DNA of 64,000 nt from Amorphus sp040750475 (GTDB taxonomy: Bacteria > Pseudomonadota > Alphaproteobacteria > Rhizobiales > Amorphaceae): positions 62,001-126,000 of the forward strand of contig NZ_JABJVY010000008.1 of NCBI RefSeq assembly GCF_040750475.1, read 5' to 3'. Position 1 is the stretch's first letter. Every line of letters starts with the position of its first letter. Both the position numbers and the translations under genes were made by a program. Of this stretch, positions 16,982-25,359 are shown piece after piece. Under the pieces are notes generated by a model. The model was given only the letters and a program-made list of their open reading frames with translations. It made no database searches and had not been told where the DNA came from.

Positions 16982-17695
16982 TTGAACGTCCAGCAGTTTC
17001 CCACATCGACCACGCTGCGATTGCGCGGCTTTCGCGGCGATAATGCGCAGCATTTCGACGTTCATCCGTTCCAGTTGATCGTCGCCGGCTGGGCCGGCCG
17101 CGACGTGGCGGCGATGGAAGCCCACATCCGCGAGCTGGAGGAAATCGGCGTTGCCCGTCCGCGGACGACCCCGATGTATTACCGGCTCGCTTCCACGCTC
17201 CTGACCCAGGCCGACACCATCGAGGTGGCCGGCTACGGATCGAGCGGCGAGGCCGAGGTGGTGCTGATTCATGGCGAGGACGGCTACTGGGTCGCGCTCG
17301 GGTCGGACCACACGGATCGGAAGCTCGAGACCGTCGGCGTTACCCTCTCCAAGCAAGTCTGCGCGAAGCCCGTCAGCCACGGCTGCTGGCATTTCGACGA
17401 CCTGCTCGACCACTGGGACGAGATCGTGCTGCGCTCCACCGTCGTCGTCGATGGCGAGCCGCAACTCTACCAGGAGGGGCACCTCTCCGGGCTACAGCGG
17501 CCGGACGCGTTGCTGGAGACCTTTCTTGCCTCCGGCGGTAGCTTCCCGGTCGGTTCGATCATGTTCTGCGGCACGGTGCCCGTCCGCAACGGCTTCTTCT
17601 TCTCCGACGCCGTGACGCTGGAACTCGTCGATCCGGTGCTGAACCGGACCCTGCGCCACGACTACGCCGTCCGCGCGCTCGACATCGTGGATTGA
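16982..17695 (+). CDS. DUF2848 family protein
   Basis: This 237-residue protein starts at a TTG with AAGAGAG upstream; no ATG in this frame is better placed. Conserved blocks of the DUF2848 family are visible: IVAGWAGRD near residue 33, YRLASTLLT, GSSGEAEVVL, the central GSDHTDRKLE (about 102-111), SKQVCAKPV and the C-terminal YQEGHLSGL. The protein is soluble with no signal peptide. The function of the family is not established. It often neighbours amidases and flavin monooxygenases, as here, and the acidic/His block may bind a metal. It is the first gene of the plus-strand operon. Confidence 0.85.
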   Translation: MNVQQFPTSTTLRLRGFRGDNAQHFDVHPFQLIVAGWAGRDVAAMEAHIRELEEIGVARPRTTPMYYRLASTLLTQADTIEVAGYGSSGEAEVVLIHGEDGYWVALGSDHTDRKLETVGVTLSKQVCAKPVSHGCWHFDDLLDHWDEIVLRSTVVVDGEPQLYQEGHLSGLQRPDALLETFLASGGSFPVGSIMFCGTVPVRNGFFFSDAVTLELVDPVLNRTLRHDYAVRALDIVD

Positions 17696-17855
17696 GAGAG
17701 ATGACCGGCCGCCCCACCCGTTCGGCGATGCGAAACGGCAGGCGCCCGGCGCCAATGCCGACGCTGCCTTTTGGGTGGGTTACGGGTTCCGACCGGAGGC
17801 ACAAGGGGATATGCGACACTTCTCTTCGCGCCGACACCGTGAGGACACCGCGCCG

Positions 17856-18521
17856 ATGACCAAGACTGCCGCACAGAAAAGCACCGCTCGTGTCTCGCTC
17901 ACGGATCAGGCTTACGAGGCCATCAAGCACCGCATCGTGACGACGGCGCTCGCGCCCGGCGCCTACATCAACGAGTTCCAGCTCTCCGAGGAGCTCGGGA
18001 TCGGCCGCACACCTGTTCACCAGGCCTTGCATCGCCTGGCCCAGGAGGCGCTGGTCGACATTCTGCCGCGCAAGGGCGTCATGGTGCGGCCGGTGTCGCT
18101 GGACGAAGTCGCGCAGATCATCGAGGTGCGGCTGGTCACCGAGCCCTTTTGCACCTCCCAGGCGGCGCTTCGCGTCACCCAGTCCGCGCTCGAGGAGCCG
18201 AAGCGCTATCTCGACACCGCAGCGGCGGAGCTGGAAGGCGACGGCGACGTGGAAAAGCTCATGGAGCTGGACTGCCGGTTCCATGCCTGGATCGGCCGCA
18301 TCGCCAACAATCAGGTCATGGCCGACATTTTGAAGCAGCTCCAGGATCGTTCGTCGCGCTTCTGGTTCCTCTCCCTCAGCGAAGGCGACCATTCGCGCCG
18401 GGTGCAGGAAGAGCACATGGCGATCCTGCAAGCGATCGCGGCCCGCGATCCGCAGACGGCGGCGGACGCCGCCCGCCGGCACATCGAATCCTTCCGCAAC
18501 ACCATGCTCCGGGTGATCTAG
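17856..18521 (+). CDS. GntR family transcriptional regulator, FCD subgroup
   Basis: The protein has 221 residues from the ATG at 17856; an alternative ATG at 17811 sits behind GGAGG and would add 15 residues. The winged helix-turn-helix occupies about residues 12-75, including LSEELGIGRTPVHQALHRL. The helical FCD effector domain follows, with the Asp/His set expected for metal binding in LDCRFHAWIG, HSRRVQEEHMAIL and RRHIESF. Such regulators usually repress catabolic operons until an organic acid binds. The amidase ATG follows the stop codon directly. Its likely targets are the palindromes in the divergent region. Confidence 0.88.
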   Translation: MTKTAAQKSTARVSLTDQAYEAIKHRIVTTALAPGAYINEFQLSEELGIGRTPVHQALHRLAQEALVDILPRKGVMVRPVSLDEVAQIIEVRLVTEPFCTSQAALRVTQSALEEPKRYLDTAAAELEGDGDVEKLMELDCRFHAWIGRIANNQVMADILKQLQDRSSRFWFLSLSEGDHSRRVQEEHMAILQAIAARDPQTAADAARRHIESFRNTMLRVI

Positions 18522-19901
18522 ATGCTGCGCACCGGGCTGCAGGCGTTGCGCGGGAAATTGTTGAGCGGCGAGCTGACCAGCACGGATCTGCTCGCCGAGG
18601 CGCTCGCGCACATTACCGAGAGCGCCGGCGAAGGCGCCCGCACCTTCACGCTCGTTCTCGGCGACGACGCCCTGGCGCAGGCGCGCCGGGCGGACGAGCT
18701 CTACGCCGCCGGCCTTGGCGAAAAATTTCCGCTCCTGGGCATTCCGATTTCCGTGAAGGACCTGTTCGACCTCAAGGCGCGCGTGACCACCGCCGGGTCG
18801 CGCGTGCTGGCGAGCGAAGCCCCCGCCCACCGGGACGCGGAGGTGGTCGCCAGACTGCGGCGAGCCGGTGCGGTCATCGTCGGACGCACCAACATGACCG
18901 AGTTGGCCTTTTCCGGCCTCGGCCTCAATCCGCACTACGGCACGCCGCTGAACCCCTGGGACCGGGGAACCGGCCGCATTCCGGGCGGCTCCTCCTCCGG
19001 CGCAGCGATATCGGTCACCGATGCGATGTGCGTCGCCGCGATCGGCACCGATACCGGGGGCTCCGTGCGCATTCCCTCGGCGCTGTGCGGGCTCGTCGGC
19101 TTCAAGCCGACCCAGACGACGGTGCCACTCGACGGCACCTATCCGCTCTCGACCGCGCTCGATTCGATCGGACCGCTCGCCTGGTCCGTGGAGGACTGCG
19201 GCACGCTCTACGACGTCTTGAGCGACAGTCGCGCACCCGCTCCTGCGCTGCCCGACCGCCTGCGGTTCGCTGTCCCCGCCAACTATGTGCTGGATGGCAT
19301 GGACGTAGCCGTTTCCAACGACTTCGAGGCTGCCTTGGCCAGCCTCGCCGAGGCGGGCGGCCACAGTATCGAGCGCATCGAGGTGCCGGCCTTCGACCGG
19401 ATCGGAGAAGCGGGCCGGATCGGCACCTTTCCAGGCCTGGAGGCCTATGCGGCCCAGCAAGACCGTCTCCGTCGGCAGGGTGCGGCGTTCGATCCCCAGG
19501 TCCGCCGACGGATCGAGGCGGCAGGCACCCTTCCCGACGATGCGCTGGACCGACTGAAAGCGTTCCGACAGGACACGATCGCGGAGGCGAGAGCCACGCT
19601 TGGCGCCTACGACGCCGTGCTCTTTCCCACCGTCCCGACCGTCGCACCGCCGCTGGCCGACCTCGCCGACGACGCGACGTTCGCGCGCACCAATCTCGCG
19701 ATGCTGCGCAATCCCACCGTCATCAACTTCATCGACGGCTGCGCCGCGTCCCTGCCCATGCATGCGTCAGGCGCCGCCCCCACCGGATTGTCCGTCGCAG
19801 GTCTCAACGGGACCGACCGCAAAATCCTGGCCGTCTCCGCCATCGTCGAGGATCTGCTCCCGACGCGCCAAAACGGACCGAAAGCTCCAACGCCGATATG
19901 A
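18522..19901 (+). CDS. Amidase signature family hydrolase
   Basis: The protein has 459 residues. The Ser-cisSer-Lys triad is visible: Lys79 in ISVKDLFDLK, the cis-serine in GGSSSGAA (about 155-162), and the nucleophile Ser181 in TDTGGSVRIPS. The length and order match AtzF/GatA-like amidases acting on small amides or ureas. No GatB/C partner is nearby, so tRNA amidation is not its role. It starts immediately after the regulator gene without a gap. It would release ammonia or a carboxylate from an amide intermediate of the same pathway as the flavin monooxygenases. Confidence 0.9.
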   Translation: MLRTGLQALRGKLLSGELTSTDLLAEALAHITESAGEGARTFTLVLGDDALAQARRADELYAAGLGEKFPLLGIPISVKDLFDLKARVTTAGSRVLASEAPAHRDAEVVARLRRAGAVIVGRTNMTELAFSGLGLNPHYGTPLNPWDRGTGRIPGGSSSGAAISVTDAMCVAAIGTDTGGSVRIPSALCGLVGFKPTQTTVPLDGTYPLSTALDSIGPLAWSVEDCGTLYDVLSDSRAPAPALPDRLRFAVPANYVLDGMDVAVSNDFEAALASLAEAGGHSIERIEVPAFDRIGEAGRIGTFPGLEAYAAQQDRLRRQGAAFDPQVRRRIEAAGTLPDDALDRLKAFRQDTIAEARATLGAYDAVLFPTVPTVAPPLADLADDATFARTNLAMLRNPTVINFIDGCAASLPMHASGAAPTGLSVAGLNGTDRKILAVSAIVEDLLPTRQNGPKAPTPI

Positions 19902-19914
19902 GGGGTCAGCGCTG

Positions 19915-21111
19915 ATGACCGAACAACGCGTCTTTATCGCCGGTGCCGGGCCGGTGGGCCTGTTTGCCGCCGCCAAGCTGGTCGGCGCCGGAATTCCGGT
20001 CACGGTCTTCGAGGCCGGTGAGGAGCTCAGCCGCCAGTCGCGGGCCTCGACCTTCCATCCGCCGAGCCTCGATATGCTCTCAGAGATCGGCGTGACGGAT
20101 GGGCTGATCGAGCGCGGCCTGACGGCCCCCTACGTCCAGTACAGGAATCGCGACGAAGGCATACTGGGCCGGTTCGACTTCGGCGAGATCGCCGATTTGA
20201 CCGGTCATCCCTATCGCCTGCAATGCGAGCAATGGTGGCTTACGCGCCTGATCCACGAGAAATTCCGCGACGATCCCAACTTCGAGATCTGTTTCTCGTC
20301 GCCCGTGAAGGCGGTCGCGCTCGGTGCCGACCATGTCACTGTGACCCTCGGTTCGGCGGGCGGCGACACCACCCGCACCGGCCGCTGGCTGATCGGCGCG
20401 GACGGAGCCAGCTCCATGGTGCGCCAATCCTTGGAGATCGAGTTCGACGGTTTCACCTGGCCTGAGAAATTCCTGGTCCTGACCACGCCGCACGACCTGG
20501 AAGCGATCGTCGCCAATCTCGATCCCGTCACCTACGTGTCCGATCCGGTGCAGTGGAACTTCTTTCTCAGGATCCCGGGCTTGTGGCGCGTGATGTTCCC
20601 GACGCCCAGCGGAATGAGCGACGAGGAAGCCCTCGACGCGACCTACGCGCGCCAGCTGTTCGAGCGGATTCTTCCCGATGGCGGCAATGTGGAAATCGAA
20701 CATCGTACCCTCTACCGCGTGCATCAGCGAGTTGCGACGACCTTCCGGAAAGGGCGCACCTTCCTGATCGGCGATGCCGCCCACATCAACAATCCGCTCG
20801 GCGGCATGGGCATGAACGGCGGCCTGCACGACGCGGAAAATCTGACGCGGCGTCTGGCGCTCGTGTGGCATGGCGAGGCGCCCGATAGCGAGCTCGATCG
20901 CTTCGAGCGGCAACGCCGGGAAGTCACCATGGAACACGTGCAGAGCCAGACCATCCGCAACAAGCGCGACCTGGAAGCGGCGACCGAAGAGGACCGCCGC
21001 GCTTTCCGGGAAGCGATGCAGGAGCGCATGGAAGATCCGGTCAAGCGGCGGGATTTCCTGATGCGCATTGGGATGTTCAACGCGCTGAAGCGCGCCGAGG
21101 AACTTGGATAG
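19915..21111 (+). CDS. FAD-dependent monooxygenase (aromatic hydroxylase type)
   Basis: The protein has 398 residues from the ATG at 19915. The FAD-binding Rossmann motif is IAGAGPVGLFAAAKLV (about residues 8-23). The second FAD motif is FLIGDAAHINNPLGGMGMNG (about 281-300), as in class A flavoprotein hydroxylases. The middle DG-type motif reads LIGADGASSMVRQ (about 160-172). These enzymes hydroxylate aromatic or heteroaromatic rings using NAD(P)H. A candidate hairpin (AAAGGCT at 21123, AGCCTTT at 21133) and a repeat element follow before the flavin reductase gene. Confidence 0.9.
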   Translation: MTEQRVFIAGAGPVGLFAAAKLVGAGIPVTVFEAGEELSRQSRASTFHPPSLDMLSEIGVTDGLIERGLTAPYVQYRNRDEGILGRFDFGEIADLTGHPYRLQCEQWWLTRLIHEKFRDDPNFEICFSSPVKAVALGADHVTVTLGSAGGDTTRTGRWLIGADGASSMVRQSLEIEFDGFTWPEKFLVLTTPHDLEAIVANLDPVTYVSDPVQWNFFLRIPGLWRVMFPTPSGMSDEEALDATYARQLFERILPDGGNVEIEHRTLYRVHQRVATTFRKGRTFLIGDAAHINNPLGGMGMNGGLHDAENLTRRLALVWHGEAPDSELDRFERQRREVTMEHVQSQTIRNKRDLEAATEEDRRAFREAMQERMEDPVKRRDFLMRIGMFNALKRAEELG

Positions 21112-21122
21112 CGCACCAAAGC

Positions 21123-21140
21123 AAAGGCTTGGAGCCTTTT
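21123..21140 (+). terminator. Small hairpin after the FAD monooxygenase gene
   Basis: Arms AAAGGCT (21123-21129) and AGCCTTT (21133-21139) enclose a three-base loop and start 12 bases after the stop codon at 21111. Only two T's follow the stem, so termination would be partial. It may lower expression of the flavin reductase gene relative to the genes before it. Confidence 0.4.
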
Positions 21141-21170
21141 GCGCTTCCGTGACGACAGCGGAACGGGTCT

Positions 21171-21310
21171 AGAGCGTTTCCACGCCAAGTGGGAACCGGT
21201 TGGCCGTCCGCAAACGCGTCGAAAAAATAAACTGAGACCCGCTCCGCGGATCCGAGAAAAGCGGAACAGGTTAGACCCTTTTCCGCTCGGGTGGAACCAT
21301 CCGAGCGACA
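21171..21310 (+). repeat. Dispersed palindromic element, copy A
   Basis: This is an intergenic element beginning AGAGCGTTTCC and carrying CAAGTGGGAACCGG, AACGCG, AACTGAGACCCGCT and GAGAAAAGCGGAACAGG. The same blocks in the same order recur at 58641-58740 and, inverted, at 56244-56348. Its right end runs into a further hairpin, CGCTCGG (21284-21290) with CCGAGCG (21301-21307). It lies between the FAD monooxygenase and the flavin reductase, inside what is otherwise one operon. Confidence 0.85.
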
Positions 21311-21348
21311 AGAAAGAAGCGCCGGAGCGGGATCACGAGGAGATCTCC

Positions 21349-21882
21349 ATGAATTCATCCGCCGAACCGACCATCTCGACCGAAAACGCGGAAAGCTTTC
21401 GGCGAATCTGGCGGGGCTTCGGCTCCACCGTCGCGCTGATTGCCACGGAACTCGACGGCCGGCGCCACGCCATGCTGGCCACGGCCGTCAACTCCGTGTC
21501 GATGAATCCGCCGTCGCTCCTCGTCTGCATCAACCGCTCCGCGTCCGCCTACCAGGCGATGGTGGAGCGCGGCGCATTCTCGCTGGGCATCCTGCCCGCC
21601 GACGCCCACGGGCTGGGCGCTCACATGGCCCGCGCCAGCGGGGCGGAGCGTTTCTCCAAGGGCGACTGGCGCCACTATCATGCAGAAGGCAGCATCCTCG
21701 ACGGCCTTCCCTGGCTCGCCGAAGCTCAGGCAACCCTGTTCTGCCGCACCGACTGCAGCTTCGACTATGGCACGCACACGATCCACATCGGCATCGTCCA
21801 GGCCGTGACCGAAGCGCGCCACAGCGATCCCTTGCTCTATTGCGAAGGGCGCTACGGCCATTTCGTGGAGATGGGCGCTTAA
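21349..21882 (+). CDS. Flavin reductase family protein
   Basis: The protein has 177 residues from the ATG at 21349, with a strong GAGGAG site upstream; the longer reading frame runs through the repeat element and is not real. It is a flavin-reductase-like split-barrel protein: FGSTVALIATELDGRRHAMLATAVNSVSMNPPSLLVCINRSASAY covers the FMN-binding region (about 24-68). FSLGILPADAH and a C-terminal YCEGRYGHF are also typical. It makes reduced flavin with NAD(P)H for a two-component monooxygenase. The LLM enzyme of the divergent operon is the obvious client. The FAD monooxygenase upstream normally reduces its own flavin. Confidence 0.9.
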   Translation: MNSSAEPTISTENAESFRRIWRGFGSTVALIATELDGRRHAMLATAVNSVSMNPPSLLVCINRSASAYQAMVERGAFSLGILPADAHGLGAHMARASGAERFSKGDWRHYHAEGSILDGLPWLAEAQATLFCRTDCSFDYGTHTIHIGIVQAVTEARHSDPLLYCEGRYGHFVEMGA

Positions 21883-21925
21883 CGCATCTTCGGGAGACGT
21901 CGGAACCGTTACCCCAGGGCAAGCT

Positions 21926-22933
21926 CTACCGCATTCGCAAGACCAGTTTGCCGAACGAACGGCCCGCTTCCAGAGCGGCATGGGCGTCGGCCACCGCGTC
22001 CATCGCGAAATCGCCCCCAATCACCGGTTTGAACGCGCCCTCGGCGATCAGCGGCCAGACCCGCTCCTTGATCACAGCGCCGACCCGCCCTTTGTCCTCC
22101 GCCGTGCGGTGGCGCAAGGTGGAGCCGGTGATCGTCGCGCGCTTGAGCATGATCTGTCGGATGTTGAACGTCGCTTCCGGCGCGGCGTCGCCAGCGATGA
22201 AGCAGATGCGGCCCCCACTGGCGAGGGCGTCGAGATTGCGCTGGGCATAGCTTCCTCCGACCATGTCGAGGACCACATCGACCCCGCGCCCGGCGGTCGC
22301 TTGGAGGACCTTTTCGACGAAGTCCTCCTGACGGTAGTCGATTGCGAGCGTCGCGCCGAGATCGGTACATAGCCGCACCTTCTCCGGCGAACCCGCCGTC
22401 GCCATCGCGGTGGAACCGAGGGCAACGGCAAGTTGGATCGCCGTGGTGCCGATGCCGCTCGACCCGCCATGGATCAGCACGCTCTCGCCCGGTTGCAGGC
22501 CCGCCTGCTCAAACAGCGCGGTCCACACCGTAAACACCGTCTCGGGCAACGCCGCCGCTTCGGCAAAACCGCACCCTTGCGGAAGCGGCAGACACTGCAC
22601 GGCCGGGGCAATCGCATATTCGGCATAGCCGCCGCCCACGACGAGAGCGCAGACCGCATCGCCAACCGCCGGCTGCCTCACGCCAGCGCCCACCGCCCGG
22701 ACAATCCCGGCGATCTCCAGTCCCGGAACCGTAGGTGCATCGGGCGGCATCGGGTAGTCGCCCGCCCGCTGCTTGAGATCGGCTCGGTTGACGCCGGCGG
22801 CATGGACCTCGATCAGCACCTCGCCGGCCTTCGGCGTCGGCATCGGCCGGGACACGATCGTCAGCGCCTCAAGGCCGCCCGGCACCGGAACGTCGACGAC
22901 CCGCATGGTGTCGGGGAGAATAGCGGTCTCCAT
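21926..22933 (-). CDS. NAD(P)H quinone oxidoreductase, PIG3/Qor-like zinc-free MDR family
   Basis: The protein has 335 residues, with an alternative start at the internal MRVVDV ten codons in. It is a medium-chain dehydrogenase/reductase without the zinc-binding cysteines. The N-terminal GroES-like domain has VHAAGVNRADLKQRAGDYP. The Rossmann domain has LIHGGSSGIGTTAIQLA (about 148-164), whose AxxGxxG-type loop suggests NADPH. DFAMDAVADAHAALEAG closes the family signature. It reduces quinones or alpha,beta-unsaturated carbonyls. It is last in the minus-strand sulfur-themed series, 73 bases after the molybdoenzyme gene and separated from it by a repeat element. Confidence 0.88.
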   Translation of the reverse strand: METAILPDTMRVVDVPVPGGLEALTIVSRPMPTPKAGEVLIEVHAAGVNRADLKQRAGDYPMPPDAPTVPGLEIAGIVRAVGAGVRQPAVGDAVCALVVGGGYAEYAIAPAVQCLPLPQGCGFAEAAALPETVFTVWTALFEQAGLQPGESVLIHGGSSGIGTTAIQLAVALGSTAMATAGSPEKVRLCTDLGATLAIDYRQEDFVEKVLQATAGRGVDVVLDMVGGSYAQRNLDALASGGRICFIAGDAAPEATFNIRQIMLKRATITGSTLRHRTAEDKGRVGAVIKERVWPLIAEGAFKPVIGGDFAMDAVADAHAALEAGRSFGKLVLRMR

Positions 22934-22955
22934 CCTGCAAGGCTTCCTTTTGGTT

Positions 22956-23006
22956 GAAACGCATTTCCGGACGGAAAACCGGTTTCCACTTGGCCTGAAA
23001 CGCTCT
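22956..23006 (-). repeat. Dispersed palindromic element, copy B (half-length, inverted)
   Basis: Read on the minus strand it starts AGAGAGCGTTTC and continues with CAAGTGGAAACCGG, matching the first half of copies A and D; the second half is missing. The minus-strand CTAGAG at its boundary supplies the TAG stop codon of the molybdoenzyme gene (stop at 23007-23009), so the element abuts or trimmed the gene's 3' end. Confidence 0.75.
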
Positions 23007-25337
23007 CTAGTCCAATTCGAGCAAGGCGGAATGGGGCTTCGCCGGTGGCACCGGCCCGGTCCACTTCTCCACCGAAACCAGGCAGAGTTGGCCCGCGCAG
23101 CCCTGGCTCAGCACGGAGGTCGGACGGTCCGACGTCACGGCATTCGGATTGCCGTTGACGCAGGTGAGACCCGCATCGCCCAGATGCTCCGGCGCGTACC
23201 AGGCGCCGGTCGACAACTGAACCACACCGGCGGAGACGGCCTCGGAGGGCCGGGCCGCTGCCAGCACTGACCCACGCTCGTTGAACAGGCGGATCACATC
23301 GCCATCCGTCACGCCCAACCGCGCCGCATCCTCGACATTCAGCCGCGCGACCTCGCGGCCATCCGCCTTTCCGGCCATGCTGGTCGCCCCGAAATCGAGC
23401 TGGCTGTGCAGCCGATGTGCCGGCTGATTGGCCACCAATTGGAAGCCGTGACGGGCGGCGAGCGGACCGCCGAGCCATTCCTCCGGCTCGATCCAACAGG
23501 CGTGCCCCGGAAGCCCCGTCGCGGCCACCGTCTCGTTGAAAAGCTCGATGCGCCCGCTCGGCGTGTCGAGTGGGGCGGCTTCCGGATCTTGGTGGAACTT
23601 GGCGATCTTGCCCACCTGATTGCGCACCGGAAGGCTCAGCTCGGCGCCTTGCATGAAGGCGTCGAAATCCGGCGCCTCGCCGGCAACATCGGTGAGCGCC
23701 TGTCGGGTCGGCTCATAGAGGGCCCGCAACCATGCCTGCGTGTCCCGCCCCTCGGTGAAGCGCTCGCGGCACCCGAGCCGTTCGGCAAGATCGGTGAAGA
23801 TGTCGTAGTCGTCGCGCGCCTCGCCATAGGGGTTCGTCAGCGGCGGCATCGGCACCAGGAACGGGTCGTTCCCACCGGCGCCGATATCCTCCCGCTCGGC
23901 CGTGATGGTCGCCGGCAAGACGATGTCGGCATGGCGCGCGCTCGCCGTGAACGCGTTGTCGTGCACGATGACGGTCTCCGGCCGCCCAAATGCCACGCGC
24001 AGCCGCGACAGATCCTGATGGTGGTGAAAGGGATTGCCGCCGGCCCAGTAGATCAGCCGAATGTCGGCGTATCGGCGCTCCTTCCCTTTGTAGGTGTAGC
24101 GCCCGCCCGGATTGAGGAGGAGATCGGAGATGCGGGCGACGGGAATGAAGTCGCCGACCCTGTTGCGCCCCTGCGGCAGCGTCGGGAGAGGAACCGCAAG
24201 CGGGGCCTTGCCGACATTGCCGATCGAGCCGAGCCCGTAGCAGAAACCGCCGCCCGGCAAGCCGGCCTGTCCGAGCATGCAGGCAAGCGTCAGCGCCATC
24301 CAGACCGGTTGCTCGCCATTTTCGGCGCGCTGGAGCGAATAGGTGACGTTGATCAGGGTCCGGTTGCCAGCCGCGCGATCGGCGAGATCGCTGATCACGT
24401 CAGCCGGGACGCCGCAGATGGCGCCGGCCCACTCCGGCGTCTTCGCGACACCGTCGCTCCGGCCGGTCAGATAGGCCTCGAAGGCGTCGTACCCGGTCGT
24501 ATATTTCGCCAGATAGGCCCGATCGACCCGATCCGTTGCCTGCAGCCGGTACGCCATGCCCAGCATCAGCGCCGTATCGGTCGCCGGCCGCGGCGCGATG
24601 CGGGTCAGGCCGGGCAGGTCCGGCACATCGTCGGCGAGCGGGCTCACCGAGACGAAACCGCACCCCCGCGCCGCCGCGCCCTCCAACAGCGCCTTGCCGA
24701 TATGCTGCGAATTGCCCCCCGAACTGACGGCGAGGTTGCGCAGCGGCAGACCGCCGAACGAAATCACGAGCTCGGTCGTTTCCGCCAGGTCGCGCAAATA
24801 GGGATGGTCGCGATTGAGCTTGGTGGCTTCGCCGTACACCAGCGACAGGATCACGCTGCCCGCACCCGACGAGTAGGTGTCGACCGAGGCGACATAGCCG
24901 CCGAACACCGTGTTCAGAAAGCGGTGCACCTGGCTCTGGGCATGGTGAAATCGCCCGGCCGACGACCAGCCGTAGGAGCCGCCGAACACCCGCGCGCCCG
25001 GCAACGGCCCGTCCTGCGGCAGCTCCGCCCCGGCGCCAAGGCGGCCGAGCTCCGCGGCCGTCCGCGCCAGCGCCTCGTCCCACTCCACCTCCACGAACGT
25101 GTCGCTTCCCCGCCGCTCGTCGGGGCCCGGCCCCTTTTGCAGCCAGCCCCGGCGGATCAGCGGTTTGCGCAAGCGGGCGGGATGCGCGATCGCGGCGGGA
25201 ATGTTCTCCAACAGCTCGGACGGGTCGGGATCCTCGGCAAAGGGACGGACCTCAAGTCGCCCCTCCACCATGCGGGCGGTGAACGCGCCCCAGTGGCTGC
25301 TGTGGGGCCGACCGGCTGTCCGATCCGTCTCCATCAT
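23007..25337 (-). CDS. Molybdopterin-dependent oxidoreductase, BisC / DMSO reductase type
   Basis: The protein has 776 residues and no Tat signal, so it is cytoplasmic like biotin sulfoxide reductase BisC. The N-terminal block SSHWGAFTARM and the absence of a 4Fe-4S cysteine motif fit the single-cofactor group. GGSYGWSSAGRFHH (about 119-132) gives the active-site Tyr122 and Trp124. TYSSGAG (about 154-160) gives the probable molybdenum ligand Ser156, as in DMSO reductase. These enzymes reduce S- or N-oxides such as biotin, methionine or dimethyl sulfoxide. It lies 22 bases after the tctA-like gene, suggesting that the transported acid or a product of it carries a sulfoxide or N-oxide. Confidence 0.88.
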   Translation of the reverse strand: MMETDRTAGRPHSSHWGAFTARMVEGRLEVRPFAEDPDPSELLENIPAAIAHPARLRKPLIRRGWLQKGPGPDERRGSDTFVEVEWDEALARTAAELGRLGAGAELPQDGPLPGARVFGGSYGWSSAGRFHHAQSQVHRFLNTVFGGYVASVDTYSSGAGSVILSLVYGEATKLNRDHPYLRDLAETTELVISFGGLPLRNLAVSSGGNSQHIGKALLEGAAARGCGFVSVSPLADDVPDLPGLTRIAPRPATDTALMLGMAYRLQATDRVDRAYLAKYTTGYDAFEAYLTGRSDGVAKTPEWAGAICGVPADVISDLADRAAGNRTLINVTYSLQRAENGEQPVWMALTLACMLGQAGLPGGGFCYGLGSIGNVGKAPLAVPLPTLPQGRNRVGDFIPVARISDLLLNPGGRYTYKGKERRYADIRLIYWAGGNPFHHHQDLSRLRVAFGRPETVIVHDNAFTASARHADIVLPATITAEREDIGAGGNDPFLVPMPPLTNPYGEARDDYDIFTDLAERLGCRERFTEGRDTQAWLRALYEPTRQALTDVAGEAPDFDAFMQGAELSLPVRNQVGKIAKFHQDPEAAPLDTPSGRIELFNETVAATGLPGHACWIEPEEWLGGPLAARHGFQLVANQPAHRLHSQLDFGATSMAGKADGREVARLNVEDAARLGVTDGDVIRLFNERGSVLAAARPSEAVSAGVVQLSTGAWYAPEHLGDAGLTCVNGNPNAVTSDRPTSVLSQGCAGQLCLVSVEKWTGPVPPAKPHSALLELD

Positions 25338-25359
25338 CGCCTCGCGCCTCTTTCCGCTT

